From: Lytechinus variegatus
Taxonomy: Eukaryota > Echinodermata > Echinoidea > Temnopleuroida > Toxopneustidae
Reading direction: 5' to 3'
NCBI RefSeq assembly: GCF_018143015.1
Contig: NC_054743.1
Coordinates: forward strand, 37,962,922-38,026,921
DNA length: 64,000 bases
Part shown: positions 56,201 to 64,000 of the stretch, one piece after another
Numbering within the stretch: the first letter of the stretch is position 1
Layout of the letters: each line of letters opens with the position of its first letter
Notes under the pieces: generated by a model
What the model saw: the letters and a program-made list of their open reading frames with translations, nothing else
Told to the model about the DNA's origin: nothing
Databases searched by the model: none
Translations under genes and position numbers: made by a program

Positions 56201-59001
56201 CAAAGCTCCGGTACTTGAGGAGATCGTACTGCCGATAGACGTCATTGAGCTCGGCTGCGATGTCGCATACTCGAACACCTGGCTTGATGAGAGCCATACC
56301 GCGTCGGTGAATGTCGCAGTTCTTCTCCCATACCTCCATGTGTCGATCAGAGGGGACGTGGTCGCAGAACAGCGTTCGTTCTAAAGCAGTGTAATAGCTT
56401 TTGTAAAATATGGATATAACTAATGAGACGAGGATGTCAGTACCATAACAATGACGATAATCATATTTTCAAATCTTCTCTAGCTGTAAGCAAGTGAGAT
56501 GCAAAAATCTTTCTATAGAGAAGTTAATTTGAAGATGATCTCTACCTTATTCGACAAAATTCTAGTCAAACGCAGACATGGAAGGGGGGGGGGTTATCGG
56601 GGGTAATGTGAAATATTTAGGGAAATATCCGAAGCAGCTGAGCAAGGGAGTGAATCTGACAAGGCCTACTCGATAATATTGTTTGGTTTGATTTGGCTTT
56701 TTGGCGGGGGATCAATTAATGGTGCACAATATATTTTGGGTGGAATTCATGGCAGTAAAATTGCAAAATAAATGTTGAATTCTAAAGCTATCTGGGTCAA
56801 GAGCTGATCGGCTGATCCCCCATCCCCGCTTCTTACAAAATGCAGAACATTATTAAATACTATTTATTTATTTATTTCATAAATTATTATTCGATAATGG
56901 AGAAAAATGTTCAGGGCTATAAAGTCTTGTTAGGAATTTCACCTATCTACCTCGAAATTAAGAAAATCACCATTTTAGTGATTTTTTTAACTTGCTAAGG
57001 AGATTTGCACCTTTTCACAGTTTTTTTAAGTTCATTCCTACCCTGCCTACGCTACAGATGTGTCAGTACCAAGAAATAATATCTTACCCAGCAATCATGG
57101 GGAATGTGTTCAGACTAAGAATATCACCTTTCTGAATTTTGCGCGATGTCACAGGATTATGTGCTCCATCCGTATTGATACCAGATTGAAACCAAATCCA
57201 TGCTACAGAATGAACATGATGAAAAAGAACAGTATACTTTAGATAGGGCTAGTTAATGGCTGATACTACTATAATAATTCTAATAGCTCAATAAGCAACC
57301 AATTGTTTAAGACATTGAACTGATATAATGTGATGCATTGTCGTTTTTTAAATACAATATCGTTAAAAAGAAAATAAGAAATAAATTAATAAATAATAAT
57401 AATAGTAATATATGATTTGTCTAGCGCACGTATCCACCTTGCTATAGGTGCTCAAGGCGCTCACGTAAATCTCAGGCTAATCCGATGCGCACAGCTTTTT
57501 GAGGGGTTACTTCCTGTCGGTACCCATGTACTTCCCTTGGGTTGAGTGCAGCACAATTTGGGTAAATTCCTTGCTGAAGGAAAACATGCCATGGCTTGGA
57601 ATCGGACCCAGGTCCTTCAGATTGAAAGATGAGAGTCTTAACCACTAGACCACGACGCCTCCACAATAACTGCTGTGGATATACCACACCGACGCGTCGG
57701 TGTGGTATATCCAAGATTCGGTGGGATATTGACGGAGCAAAAGGGCTAAATATACAGGGAAATGAAATATACGTCCTCTTTGGCCTAACAACATGATTTG
57801 TGAAAACACCGACATGACTGATATCAGATGAAGTGATACTGGGAACTTACTATCTCTAAGTTCTGCATGAGGGAAGGACTTAGCTATCTCCATGACCATT
57901 GCTTCAGTTCCCCGGAGGGCCACCTCATGTTCACCAACACCCTCTGCGATGGCACGAACCACCGCATCTCCCCCGAGATCACATATCCTAGCCCCCTCGG
58001 TGATCAACGCAATCTCCTCATCGGACTTGATCAATCTCCGCATCATCATCGGCGTTCCGACGTCAACGATGTCCTTGCCAGAAACGGCTTTTTCCAGCTT
58101 CACCATGTTGTCCAGCGTCATGTGGTCGAATTCGCAACCGATCTTTCCCGAAGGCACATTGGCCAGTTCCTCCTGGACGGCGACCCAGAAGTTGTCCCGG
58201 TGCCAGTCGGTGTAGATGACGTTACCTCCAGTGCTTGTCCTTCTCCAGGGTTGTCCTGCGTCGATTCCTGCGGAGATGCTCGTTACCTTGTCCGCGGTGA
58301 TGACCAAGCCGTAGGGACGACCGAAGGAACAGTAGAGAAAGTCTGAGAAGTAATTAACGTTATGCATTGAGGTGAAAAGGATTCCACTGAGGTGGTTTTC
58401 TTCCATGTATTTCCTTACCATCATTATACGGCTGTCCATCTCTTCTTTTGAAAAAGTCGGGGAGACCTTTCGAAAAATATAAGAATATAAGAAAAGAATA
58501 TAAGTATAAGATAAACCAGGGGGGGAGTAAGTACGGAAATTTCCTCTTTCATGTTGAATCTTATTAATGAGGGTTAACATTACTTAAAAATAAAGATTTA
58601 AACTGCTTAACAATTTTGTTCAACCTTATTTTTATACATCTGATACACTATTGGCAGATCAATAAGGTTATTTATATCATAAACATTGCTGAATAGAGAG
58701 TCAATTGAAATATTGTTTCATGAATACATAAATAAACACATTCATAACTAGTTAATGCAGAGATTTGGTACGCCGGAAAAATTACCTTTTCTCCATTGTT
58801 CAAGGTATAAAGTCTTGGCATCTCCTGGTTCGCTGGGGATGTTGCTGCTTCAGACGAGAAGCGAACAAGGTTCCCATTGTAACAATTCGTTTCTTTCCGT
58901 CGATATCCACTCGATGCTATGGCCCTCCCTATTCGATTTTGTTGGGCTCTGGTTATGACATCGACTGCGGATGAAACTCGACGAATCAGGGAGCGATACA
59001 T
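53254..59001 (-). CDS. Creatinase (creatine amidinohydrolase) with mitochondrial-type leader, 5 exons, 464 aa
   Basis: Predicted to hydrolyse creatine to sarcosine and urea. Minus-strand exons: 59001-58786, 58466-57851, 57202-57088, 56397-56150, 53453-53254 (TGA). All junctions are GT-AG, phases agree (0, 1, 2, 1) and the sum is 1395 nt. From about residue 60 it follows bacterial creatinase almost without gaps: TLNNGEKVSPTFS, NYFSDFLYCSFGRPY, DAGQPWRRT, FQSGINTDGAHNPVT, AGYYTALERTLF, GYGHSFGVLCHYYGREAG, VISMEPM and GAGGYREHNILVV. Residues matching Phe62, Arg64, His232, Tyr258, Glu262 and Glu358 of the Pseudomonas enzyme are present (about 120, 122, 292, 318, 322 and 418). The metal-ligand Asp positions of M24 peptidases read Asn (SLN) and Ala (TALERT), as in creatinases and unlike prolidases. 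The extra N terminus (MYRSLIRRVSSAV to VRFSSEA) is Arg/Ser-rich with no acidic residue in its first 16 positions, and ends in an R-x-F-S-type cleavage site. An upstream ATG at 59025 would extend it by 8 residues. Origin by ancient transfer from bacteria is likely but unproven. Confidence 0.92.
53656..54836. mobile_element. TTAA foldback MITE (AGGGTACTCC ends), creatinase intron 4, with nested insertion
   Basis: TTAA 53656-53659 then AGGGTACTCCAGGTTGAAAA; right end TTTTCAGCCCCGGAGCATCCCT then TTAA 54833-54836. The middle is interrupted by a second TTAA element (53956-54541). Confidence 0.8.
53956..54541. mobile_element. Inner TTAA foldback MITE (AGGAGAATGAAACC ends)
   Basis: TTAA 53956-53959, AGGAGAATGAAACCATTGG; right end AAAGGTTTCATTCCCCT, TTAA 54538-54541. 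The arms share GATAGCTTGTGTGAAG-like and GAGAAAGTTATGAGCATTTG words in inverted order. Both target sites are intact. It is nested in the element 53656-54836, so it is the younger of the two. Confidence 0.85.
55190..55585. repeat. Minisatellite of about 57-bp units, creatinase intron 4
   Basis: About seven units, each holding CAGTAGGGTTTCCTTAGGA, TTATATTCTCCCCATTATCC and CCTTAAAATA. Units differ by scattered substitutions and small indels. Confidence 0.85.
55742..55965 (-). mobile_element. tRNA-derived SINE (GGCCCAGTGG family), creatinase intron 4
   Basis: Reverse-oriented. The minus strand starts with TGGAGCGTTGTGGCCCAGTGG (A box) and GGGTTCGAATCCC (B box), followed by the body with TTTCCTTCAGCAAG and GGTACCCAGTAGG. 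It ends at CCGGGGTAATAGTAATAG on the minus strand. A near-complete copy in the sense direction of the creatinase gene. Confidence 0.88.
56035..56134. mobile_element. 100-bp hairpin directly beside the creatinase exon 4 donor
   Basis: Arms GTCACACCAACGAAA, ACCGACTCC and GGAGTCGGTTTCG, TTGGTGTGAC pair around GATATAACCTAATTGC. The hairpin ends about 15 bp from the exon 4 splice donor of the creatinase gene (GTGAGG, plus-strand 56144-56149). It is a short MITE or an intronic structural element. Confidence 0.7.
57405..57662 (-). mobile_element. Diverged tRNA-derived SINE, creatinase intron 2
   Basis: Reverse-oriented. The minus strand reads TGGAGGCGTCGTGGTCTAGTGG (head, A-box-like) then GGACCTGGGTCCGATTCC (weak B box), a body with TTTCCTTCAGCAAGG and GTGCTGCACTCAACCC, and the tail TAGACAAATCATATATTA with ATT repeats. 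It is the same broad family as 60300, with a different head. Confidence 0.75.
57677..57712. repeat. 36-bp perfect palindrome, creatinase intron 2
   Basis: Half-site GGATATACCACACCGACG is followed at once by its exact inverse, with no spacer. It lies 15 bp outside the SINE head and 139 bp from exon 2. It could be a tiny foldback remnant or a cruciform-forming site. Confidence 0.85.
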
Positions 59002-60299
59002 CTTGATAATGAAGACAAAATACAAACAAACATGAATAAATGCATGAATATTCTCATGTGGGCCAACAAAATATGTTGATTTAGGGGTGAATGGGCCACA
59101 GTGTCAGCTAATAAACATCAGTAGTTGTTATGTACCATGTCCTTTTGATTTTAGGAGAATTAAAATAATATTTTCTCGTCTTAAAGCTACCGAATCAAAA
59201 CAAGTCTCGTCGGATGTGCTCACGAATTTGATTGTCAATAAGATCATCTGTTGATAAAGACTGCTACTGTTGTTATTACTTCGCCGTGAAAATAGTATTT
59301 ATGGGAACTTTGTCAGAATCATAACAATCGATGGTTATCTATTGTGATAGCTGATCCTAAGATGTATGCTGTCAGGTCAAAGTCTGTCATCATCTATGAG
59401 CGCATTAACACGAAAACAATATGAAATGCCACCAAGTTGAGTTTGGTTTCAACAAATGAACTTTGAATAATAAATTTATAGGATGATGAATATCGAATTA
59501 CTTGGCAACTTGGGGTAGTAATTTACTGTAAATCTCTTAATAATTTTTCCCCTTTAAAAAGGAATGGCAATAATATTATGTAAGTGAAATACATGTTTCT
59601 ACATTTTCAGACCTTCCACTATAACAGTAGACACCCCGGTGTAGAAACAGGTGTTTCAATGTTGAAAAATGTATTCCTTTCATTTCGTTCATGGATATCT
59701 AGTGATCATCTTTTTTTTACAGGAGTTTCTGTACTTCAATCATGAATCAATGATAAATTAACATGTTCACATAATAACAAAAATGTAAATGAATTCATGT
59801 TAAATGTGATAATTGAAGAGATAAACAATAATGGCAAAGACTGATAATTAAATCATACATAAAGCATGTGATATAGAAAGATAAGTAAAATACAGGGGCC
59901 CAGCTATTAAGCACAATTTGATTAGTTAATCTGAGTTGATACAAACTTGAACACGGAATCACAAATTAATTTATGTAAATCGGGATGAAAATCAACATAT
60001 TTACTTCTAACCTCTAAATATTCTGCAAATATAAATATTCTCCGAATAAATTCTGCAAAATTCCATCTGCAGAAACGTATCACATTGGTTTTAAATGCTG
60101 TGATTACAATGTTTGCTTAAAATTTCTGATGATTTGCAGGATTTGATGGCTAAGTTCCAACAAACCCGAAATGCATACAAGACTTGTCTGTCGTTAGTCA
60201 AAGTTCAGCCAAAGTTCGGATAAACTATACCTCTTCAGTTACCAGTGGGTCAAAGCACTTTATTCTTTGCTGTTGTTATTATTATCACTATTATTATTA
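59002..60299. other. Upstream flank of the creatinase gene, no gene seen
   Basis: AT-rich sequence without a supportable exon on either strand. The creatinase promoter should lie in the first part of this stretch (transcription runs leftward from about 59030). No core promoter element could be assigned. ACACCCCGGTGTAGAAACAGG near 59631-59651 forms a small inverted pair only. Confidence 0.4.
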
Positions 60300-60560
60300 T
60301 GGAGCGTTGTGGCCCAGTGGATTAGTCTTCGGACTTTGAAACAGAGGGTCGTGGGTTCGAATCCCAGCCATAGCGTAATTTCCTTCAGCAAGAAACTGAT
60401 CCACAATGTGCTGCACTCAACCCAGGTGAGGTAAATGGGTACCGGTAGGAAGTAATTCCTTAAAAAGCTGTGTGCGCTATGAACGCCTAGCTTAGCCGGG
60501 TAATATAGGAGCGCCTTGAGCACCTAATAAGGTGGATATGTGCGCAATATAAATACCCTA
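60300..60560 (+). mobile_element. Complete tRNA-derived SINE (best copy of the GGCCCAGTGG family)
   Basis: Head GGAGCGTTGTGGCCCAGTGG with A box TGGCCCAGTGG (60310-60320) and a perfect B box GGTTCGAATCC (60354-60364). The body contains TTTCCTTCAGCAAGAAAC, TGTGCTGCACTCAACCC and AGGAGCGCCTTGAGCACC. The tail is TATAAATACCC then ATT repeats, and it grades into the TAG microsatellite that follows. Confidence 0.9.
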
Positions 60561-60603
60561 TATTATTATTATTTATATCATTATTACTATTACCATTATT
60601 ATC

Positions 60604-60635
<32 letters not shown>

Positions 60636-60691
<56 letters not shown>

Positions 60692-60717
60692 TAGTAGTAG
60701 TAGTATAGTAGTAGTAG

Positions 60718-60791
<74 letters not shown>

Positions 60792-60817
60792 TAGTAGTAG
60801 TAGTATAGTAGTAGTAG

Positions 60818-60877
<60 letters not shown>

Positions 60878-60908
60878 CAGTAGTAGTAGTAGCAGTAGTA
60901 GTAGTAGC

Positions 60909-60975
<67 letters not shown>

Positions 60976-61001
60976 TAGTAGTAGTAGTATAGTAGTAGTA
61001 G

Positions 61002-61052
<51 letters not shown>

Positions 61053-61083
61053 CAGTAGTAGTAGTAGCAGTAGTAGTAGTAGC

Positions 61084-61147
<64 letters not shown>

Positions 61148-61187
61148 TAGTAGTAGTAGTATAGTAGTAGTAGTATAGTAGTAGTAG

Positions 61188-61252
<65 letters not shown>

Positions 61253-61298
61253 TAGTAGTAGTAGTATAGTAGTAGTAGGAGTAGTAGTAGTAGTAGTA

Positions 61299-61366
<68 letters not shown>

Positions 61367-61395
61367 TAGTATAGTAGTAGTAGTAGTAGTAGTAG

Positions 61396-61449
<54 letters not shown>

Positions 61450-61480
61450 CAGTAGTAGTAGTAGCAGTAGTAGTAGTAGC

Positions 61481-61550
<70 letters not shown>

Positions 61551-61576
61551 TATAGTAGTAGTAGTAGTAGTAGTAG

Positions 61577-61647
<71 letters not shown>

Positions 61648-61689
61648 TAGTAGTAGTAGTATAGTAGTAGTAGGAGTAGTAGTAGTAGC

Positions 61690-61750
<61 letters not shown>

Positions 61751-61776
61751 TAGTAGTAGTAGTATAGTAGTAGTAG

Positions 61777-61865
<89 letters not shown>

Positions 61866-61907
61866 TAGTAGTAGTAGTATAGTAGTAGTAGGAGTAGTAG
61901 TAGTAGC

Positions 61908-61980
<73 letters not shown>

Positions 61981-61985
61981 GTTGT
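60636..61985. repeat. 1.35-kb TAG/AGT microsatellite with higher-order pattern
   Basis: Almost pure (AGT)n on the plus strand, interrupted by TATAG and TAGGAG variants. The marker TAGTAGTAGGAGTAG appears about ten times (near 60716, 60817, 61000, 61187, 61277, 61393, 61574, 61671, 61776 and 61891), at spacings of roughly 90-190 bp. This shows that blocks, not just trinucleotides, were duplicated. The long Leu/Tyr/Thr open frame on the minus strand is an artefact. Confidence 0.95.
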
Positions 61986-62100
61986 AATATAATTGTCATA
62001 AATAATTTATTCATCAAGCTTCAAATTGTACTCAAACTTAAATCCCAATCATACAGTAGTCATGGTAATACAGTCGAATTCTGTGCAACTTCACAGATAA

Positions 62101-62229
62101 ATTACTCTTCAAGATCCCCCTTTGAAATTAGCTGCCCCCAAACTAAGGAATGGTCTGTCGATTGATATAAAAAGCTCTCCATCGCTAAATGTCTTCAAAG
62201 CCATATTCAAATCCAAATTTGGTATATAA
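62101..62229 (+). mobile_element. LINE 3' coding remnant
   Basis: Plus-strand translation gives LKLAAPKLRNGLSIDI, KSSPSLNVFKAIFKSKFGI and a stop. This is the ORF2 C-terminal signature of a CR1/L2-like LINE, with the usual Trp replaced by Arg. Only about 40 codons remain. Confidence 0.65.
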
Positions 62230-62525
62230 TATCTGTTTATGAAAATTTATTTTCTTCACCTTCTTAATTACCAAAATGCATCATTTTTTTTCCCAGCACA
62301 TCTGAATAATTATTTTGAATAAAAGCTACGAACTTTAAATTTCCTTTGACAAGAATGATGACTCACAAGTCACTGTGGAAGCATCATTTTGAATACAATG
62401 TGGATTATTTGTTTACCATCTGTCTCTTAACTTGTTTGATTTTAAGATAAGTGTCCTTACTAATATTTGTAAAGCATTGTACATTATCAAGTTCTTGACT
62501 ATACGAGTACGATGCCTCTTTCAAA

Positions 62526-63025
62526 TTAAAGGGATGCTCTGGGCTGAAAATATTTATATCTAAATAAATAGAGTAAAATTCACAGCTCAAAATGCAAAAA
62601 TTTCATCAAAATCTGATAAAAATAGCGAATTTATTGAATTTTTATGTTTAGCAATATTTTGTGAAAACAGTTACATGCACGTAGTCATGAATATTCATTA
62701 GATGGGCTGACGATGTCACATCCCCATGAAATTACATGAAATCATAATTGTTTCATTTTTTCATACATGTGTGAATGATTTAGAGTGAAATAACTTGCAG
62801 TAAGGAATATTCAATGCACTTAATTAGTTGTTATTCCACTATTTTTTATCCTTGAAGGGAAAAAATGAATAAATTCTAATATTTTTGGTTCTTGAAGGAA
62901 AAACAATGAACAAACCTTACTTCAATAAAATACAAAGAACAAGTGAGGAAATGACATCATCAGTTTGTTCATTGAATATTCATGAAGACATGCCGAGAAC
63001 CGTTTCACCGGAATAATGCAAATAT
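62526..63025. mobile_element. TTAA MITE (AGGGATGCTCTGGG ends), right end truncated
   Basis: TTAA 62526-62529 then AGGGATGCTCTGGGCTGAAA. The second arm (GTGAGGAAATGACATCATC, CATGAAGACATGCC) ends near 63025 at TTTCACCGGAATAATGCAAA without the expected terminal part. Same family as 6938, 50930 and 53656. Confidence 0.7.
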
Positions 63026-63044
63026 ATAAAATGCCATGTATAAC

Positions 63045-63535
63045 TTTGCATAGGCGGATCCAGGGGGTGAGGGGCCTGCCCCCCCCCCCCTATTGGCGGA
63101 GCAAAAATAAAGGAAAAAAGGGGGAAGAAAAATAGAAAAGAATAGGTAATGAGAGGAGAAAAAAGAGGAGGAAGACGAGTGAATAAAATTAGGTAAGGGA
63201 AAGACTTGGAAAATAAAACGAAAATCTTTCATATCTTTATTAAAAAGTTTCGCTCGCGCTCGAATTGCTTGTTTGATGAGATACATGTCTTATCATTAGG
63301 CTGACATGGAGCTTAAAATATCAAGTTTTGAAGTCAATATAAAAAATCATATTTCAGCTCGGATAACTAGCTTTCATTATTTTGTTTGATTTTTAAAAGT
63401 GCTCTGTAAAATTTCCGTTTTATGGTCTGAATATCAACATTTTCATCTCGCGCTGCGCGCTCGCATTATTTGATTTGTCAACATGGTCAAGTACCTATTA
63501 TTTTCGTGTATTCAATAAAGTTTTCAAAATGTCCC
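63045..63535. mobile_element. Repeat beginning CATAGGCGGATCCAGGGGG
   Basis: The left part shares CATAGGCGG and the GGGG/CCCC pattern with the element at 47354. Later words TTTCGCTCGCGCTCGAATTGC and TCTCGCGCTGCGCGCTCGCA form a repeated CpG-rich pair that contrasts with the AT-rich surroundings. Probably a fragment of a DNA transposon; the class is not assigned. Confidence 0.45.
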
Positions 63536-63540
63536 TTCAC

Positions 63541-63682
63541 GGGTCCGTTGCAGAAAGAGTTGCGTTTAAACGCAAGTAAAAATGTCAATCGCAAGTCCCG
63601 AATGCGCGCTGTTGATTGGTTAAAAATCAAGTTGCGCATGATTTTTAGAGTTACGATTTATTGCAACTCTTTCTGCAAAGGG
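63541..63682. mobile_element. Hairpin MITE (CCGTTGCAGAAAGAGTTGC ends)
   Basis: Left GGGTCCGTTGCAGAAAGAG and right CAACTCTTTCTGCAAAGGGC are inverted, about 140 bp. Inner words TTGCGTTTAAACGCAAG and TTGATTGGTTAAAAATCAAG are themselves short palindromes. Confidence 0.7.
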
Positions 63683-64000
63683 CTTGAGGTCTGATTGTCA
63701 AAACGTATCAGCTAGCGCTGCAAGACACAATTGTCTGATGGGTAGGGTTTGCGGTTCTCTTATCCTAACCCTAATCCCTCTCAATTTCCTTTTCTATTTC
63801 GTTTGCCTTTTCTTTGCCTGTCCCTTTTGCTGTTCCTCTTGGATCTATTATCTTTTTTTTTCCTTCTTCCCTTTTCTTCCTTTTCTTCTCCCCTCGCTTT
63901 CCTCTAATTCATTTCCTCCTCCTTCTTCCCCTTCTTTCTTTTTCTTCCCCTCCTCCTTCTTCATTAATATCTTCAAGAAAATGGAGTATTAGATTTGAAT
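63683..64000. repeat. Pyrimidine-rich tract at the window end
   Basis: From about 63780 the plus strand is mostly T and C (TTTCCTTCTTCCC, CTCCTCCTTC). It yields Phe/Ser/Pro-rich open frames that look non-coding. Nothing else is seen before the window ends. Confidence 0.6.

Noticed and set aside
53254-59001. Reading the M24 gene as prolidase or Xaa-Pro aminopeptidase
   Set aside because: The metal-ligand Asp positions are Asn and Ala, and the full-length similarity and catalytic residues follow creatinase.
53254-59001. Bacterial contamination as the source of the creatinase
   Set aside because: The coding sequence is split by four GT-AG introns holding the same SINE and MITE families as the neighbouring animal genes.
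60635-62017. 460-codon minus-strand open frame made of Leu, Tyr and Thr runs
   Set aside because: Pure translation of the TAG/AGT microsatellite in its three frames, with no complex sequence.

Overview
The window is animal genomic DNA, most likely from an echinoderm and probably a sea urchin. It is AT-rich and intron-rich, packed with short foldback DNA transposons (MITEs), tRNA-derived SINEs and LINE tails. All four genes recognised are eukaryotic in structure, with GT-AG introns whose phases agree at every junction. The organism call is an inference from repeat style and gene content. No virus-like, LTR or bacterial-operon structure was seen.

Region by region: (1) 1801-26303, plus strand: DNA helicase B (HELB), 14 coding exons and about 2029 residues. 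The helicase core is conserved and is followed by an unusual disordered tail of more than 1000 residues carrying two different 20-residue tandem repeat arrays. Its introns hold foldback elements, a minisatellite and a 1.7-kb hAT element with a perfect 8-bp target duplication. (2) 31320-34352, minus strand: MTRES1 (C6orf203), a mitochondrial S4-domain RNA-binding protein, three coding exons. (3) 34956-41648, plus strand: MIS18A, a zinc-binding centromere-licensing protein, five coding exons, divergent from MTRES1 across about 600 bp. Its last exon is overlapped by a second open frame that looks coding. (4) 41888-53253: no gene seen; nested transposons, including a second hAT with an 8-bp target duplication, a 10-bp-duplication MITE and a 1.3-kb foldback built of CCAGTT/CCAATT sub-repeats. 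(5) 53254-59001, minus strand: a complete five-exon gene for a creatinase (creatine amidinohydrolase) that follows the bacterial enzyme closely, carries a mitochondrial-type leader and keeps every active-site residue I could check. (6) 59002-64000: repeats only, including a 1.35-kb TAG-rich microsatellite growing from the ATT tail of a SINE.

The genes do not form a pathway. HELB (replication stress and end resection) and MIS18A (CENP-A deposition) are cell-cycle chromosome proteins; MTRES1 and the putative creatinase are predicted mitochondrial. The strongest unusual biology is the creatinase: an animal nuclear gene predicted to hydrolyse creatine to sarcosine and urea inside mitochondria. 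The other notable signals are the HELB repeat tail, the frame overlap in MIS18A, and several transposon families whose ends carry dense repeated motifs.
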